This document shows, piece by piece, positions 62,229 through 64,000 of a stretch of DNA of 64,000 nt (position 1 is its first letter; each line of letters begins with the position of its first letter). The position numbers were made by a program, and so were the translations under genes. The notes below the pieces were generated by a model. That model saw nothing but the letters and a program-made list of their open reading frames with translations. It did no database searches and was not told the origin of the DNA. Origin of the DNA: Burkholderia contaminans (lineage in GTDB: Bacteria; Pseudomonadota; Gammaproteobacteria; Burkholderiales; Burkholderiaceae). The DNA lies in assembly GCF_029633825.1 (NCBI RefSeq), contig NZ_CP090642.1, positions 1,054,001 through 1,118,000 of the forward strand. Reading direction: 5' to 3'.

Positions 62229-64000
62229 ATGGATCGTCGCCATTTCCTCAAGTCGTCGGCTTTTTTTACCATTGCGGCTGCCACCGTCGCCGCCGCACAT
62301 GACGTTTCGCCGGCGGCCTTGCCGGCCAGCCCTGTGCGCGAGAACCTCCATCGATTCCCGCAAGGAGTCGCAAGCGGTGACCCGCGCGACCGCTCCATCG
62401 TGTTCTGGACACGATGCGTTCCGGTATCCCGCAACGTGCAGCACGATGCAAAGGGCGCCGCGCACGCGGTATCGCTACGACTCGAAGTATCGACACTGCC
62501 GGATTTCTCGACGCTCGTCGCCCGCGTCCCGTTGCGGGCGCTGGCCACCTACGACTTCACCGTGCGCGCGAAGGTGACGGCCTTCTCGCCCAAGACCACC
62601 TACTACTACAGGTTCGTCGCCGGCGACGACGTCAGCATGACGGGTGTCGCGCGCACGGCGCCGGCGGCAAACGAGGCCAACGATCAGGTTCGCTTCGCGT
62701 GGCTCACCTGCCAGGACTGGAGCGTCAACCACTGGCAAGCGATGACGCTGCTGGCCGACGAACGCGACCTCGATTTCGTCGTGCACGTGGGCGACTACAT
62801 CTATGAAACGGTCGGGACCGCGCCCCCCGGCCGCGCCGAGCCGGCGCATCCTCCGCTGCACCTGCCCGGCGGCAAGCTGCTCGCGGACGGCCGCGCGTAT
62901 GCCGAGACGCTCGAAGACTACCGGACGCTCTATCGCACCTATCGGACCGATCCGCGCCTGCAGACGCTGCACCAGCGCCTGCCGATGATTGCGATCTGGG
63001 ACGACCACGAATTTTCCGACGATTGCTGGCAGGACCATCAGGTCTACACCAACGAGGAGCGGCAGGAAACCCTGCGGCGCCGCAGCGCCAGTCGCGCGTG
63101 GGCGGAATACATGCCGGTGGATTGGGACGACGTGCGCTTCGAGCCGGACGATCCGTCGTACACGAACATTCGCATCTACCGCGATTTTCGTTTCGGCATG
63201 CTGATGCACCTGGTGATGACCGACGAGCGGCTGTATCGCGACGACCACGTCGTGAACGAGGCCGCTGTCGCACGCGCGCGAGGTCATGACCCGGTGCATG
63301 GGGACGATGCAGCCGGCTCGCGCTACTTCGTCAAGCAGGACGTGCTGCAACGTGACGAGGCACGCGTAACGCGGCAGCTCGGCCGCCCGCCGTCGATGCT
63401 CGGCCCCGAACAGACCCGATGGTGGAAAACCTTGATGAAGGGCTCGCCGGCAACCTGGAAGGTGTGGGGCAACGAAGTGATGTTGAACCGTCTGTGGTTC
63501 CTGATGCCGGGCGCCCCCGGCACGCCGGCGGCCCGCCTCGTGGTCGATTGCGACGCATGGGACGGCTATCCCGCGCACAAGCATGAACTGCTCGCCTACT
63601 TGAGGGAGCACGGGATCCATAACGTCGTCGCGATCAGCGGAGACCTGCATGCCTTTCAGGGGGCCGTGGTGCGCGACGATCCCGATCCCGCGACGGGGGT
63701 GCCGGTCATCGTCGATTTCGTCTGCGCCGGTATCAGCAGCATGTCCTTTTATGCCTACCTGAAAGCCGCATGGAACGGTACACCGCTCGCGTCGATCGCG
63801 GCGACCCCAGCCAGACTCGACCGCTTCCTGATGGCGAACAACCCCGATCTGTGCCACGCCGACCACGATGCGCAGGGTTATGCATCAGCCACCGTCACAT
63901 CGGAATACTTTTCCGTCACGTTCAACAAGGTGAAGCCGTTGAACCCGGACGGCACCGCGCCCGCGGATGCCCTGCTTGGCCGCACGCGATTGACGGTGCC
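62229..64000 (+). CDS. phoD: PhoD family alkaline phosphatase, 3' truncated by window edge
   Basis: The frame opens at an ATG preceded by GGGAGGACCA and is still open at the last base, so 590 residues are visible. The N-terminus DRRHFLKSSAFFTIAAATVA is a twin-arginine signal. A PhoD N-terminal domain (FPQGVASGDPRDRSIVFWTR) is followed by the metallophosphatase core, with DFVVHVGDYIYE, AIWDDHEFSDDCW and NVVAISGDLHAFQGAVV. PhoD enzymes use iron and calcium to release phosphate from phosphate esters in the periplasm. Expression is usually phosphate-controlled, but no Pho box was identified. Confidence 0.94.
   Translation, partial: MDRRHFLKSSAFFTIAAATVAAAHDVSPAALPASPVRENLHRFPQGVASGDPRDRSIVFWTRCVPVSRNVQHDAKGAAHAVSLRLEVSTLPDFSTLVARVPLRALATYDFTVRAKVTAFSPKTTYYYRFVAGDDVSMTGVARTAPAANEANDQVRFAWLTCQDWSVNHWQAMTLLADERDLDFVVHVGDYIYETVGTAPPGRAEPAHPPLHLPGGKLLADGRAYAETLEDYRTLYRTYRTDPRLQTLHQRLPMIAIWDDHEFSDDCWQDHQVYTNEERQETLRRRSASRAWAEYMPVDWDDVRFEPDDPSYTNIRIYRDFRFGMLMHLVMTDERLYRDDHVVNEAAVARARGHDPVHGDDAAGSRYFVKQDVLQRDEARVTRQLGRPPSMLGPEQTRWWKTLMKGSPATWKVWGNEVMLNRLWFLMPGAPGTPAARLVVDCDAWDGYPAHKHELLAYLREHGIHNVVAISGDLHAFQGAVVRDDPDPATGVPVIVDFVCAGISSMSFYAYLKAAWNGTPLASIAATPARLDRFLMANNPDLCHADHDAQGYASATVTSEYFSVTFNKVKPLNPDGTAPADALLGRTRLTV

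Overview
The window is GC-rich proteobacterial DNA. Gene content (hcp-vgrG type VI secretion genes, BktB thiolase with 3-hydroxybutyryl-CoA dehydrogenase, many AraC and TetR regulators, a HAE1 RND pump, a CYP102-type P450 fusion) points to Burkholderia, probably the B. cepacia complex. Both ends cut a gene: a DUF2071-like gene on the left and a Tat-exported PhoD phosphatase on the right. No rRNA, tRNA or CRISPR array was recognised.

Layout. 1-5.7 kb is ordinary chromosome: DUF815 ATPase, EamA exporter with divergent AraC regulator, and a DUF1772/NmrA pair facing a TetR gene across a clear operator palindrome. 5.8-21.1 kb is an accessory T6SS island read on the minus strand. A sigma-54-like promoter precedes hcp, then come vgrG, a DUF4123 chaperone, a large VasX/BTH_I2691-like membrane effector and two paralogous putative immunity genes. 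Between and after the immunity genes lie shrunken copies of the effector 3' end. The last of these joins, through the same ATGA overlap, to an H-NS-like gene instead of an immunity gene. Ankyrin, small membrane and hypothetical genes follow, then a graveyard of PAAR and Rhs fragments. An IS3 orfA remnant and a possible orphan immunity gene lie on the promoter side. 21.3-27 kb is a fatty-acid or butyrate oxidation operon (acyl-CoA dehydrogenase, ETF-ubiquinone oxidoreductase, bktB, 3-hydroxyacyl-CoA dehydrogenase).

27-36 kb is a loose series of metabolic and envelope genes: proline dehydrogenase, a VOC protein, a GpdQ-like phosphodiesterase, DUF2867, a TetR gene with a perfect 18-bp palindrome facing a Tat-exported epoxide-hydrolase-like enzyme, and two lipoproteins. 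36.1-42.9 kb is a complete RND efflux operon ending in an AdeR-like response regulator and a two-helix membrane protein, without a histidine kinase. 43-49.6 kb holds an acyl-CoA ligase flanked by two AraC regulators, and a two-component system. 49.8-53.1 kb is small accessory material: a VapBC pair with its operator, a WG-repeat-like gene broken by an in-frame amber codon, and hypotheticals. 53.2-58.9 kb combines a TetR gene, a self-sufficient CYP102-like monooxygenase and a second acyl-CoA ligase, probably a fatty-acid hydroxylation module. AsmA and PhoD end the window.

All family calls come from reading the translated sequence. No database search was run.
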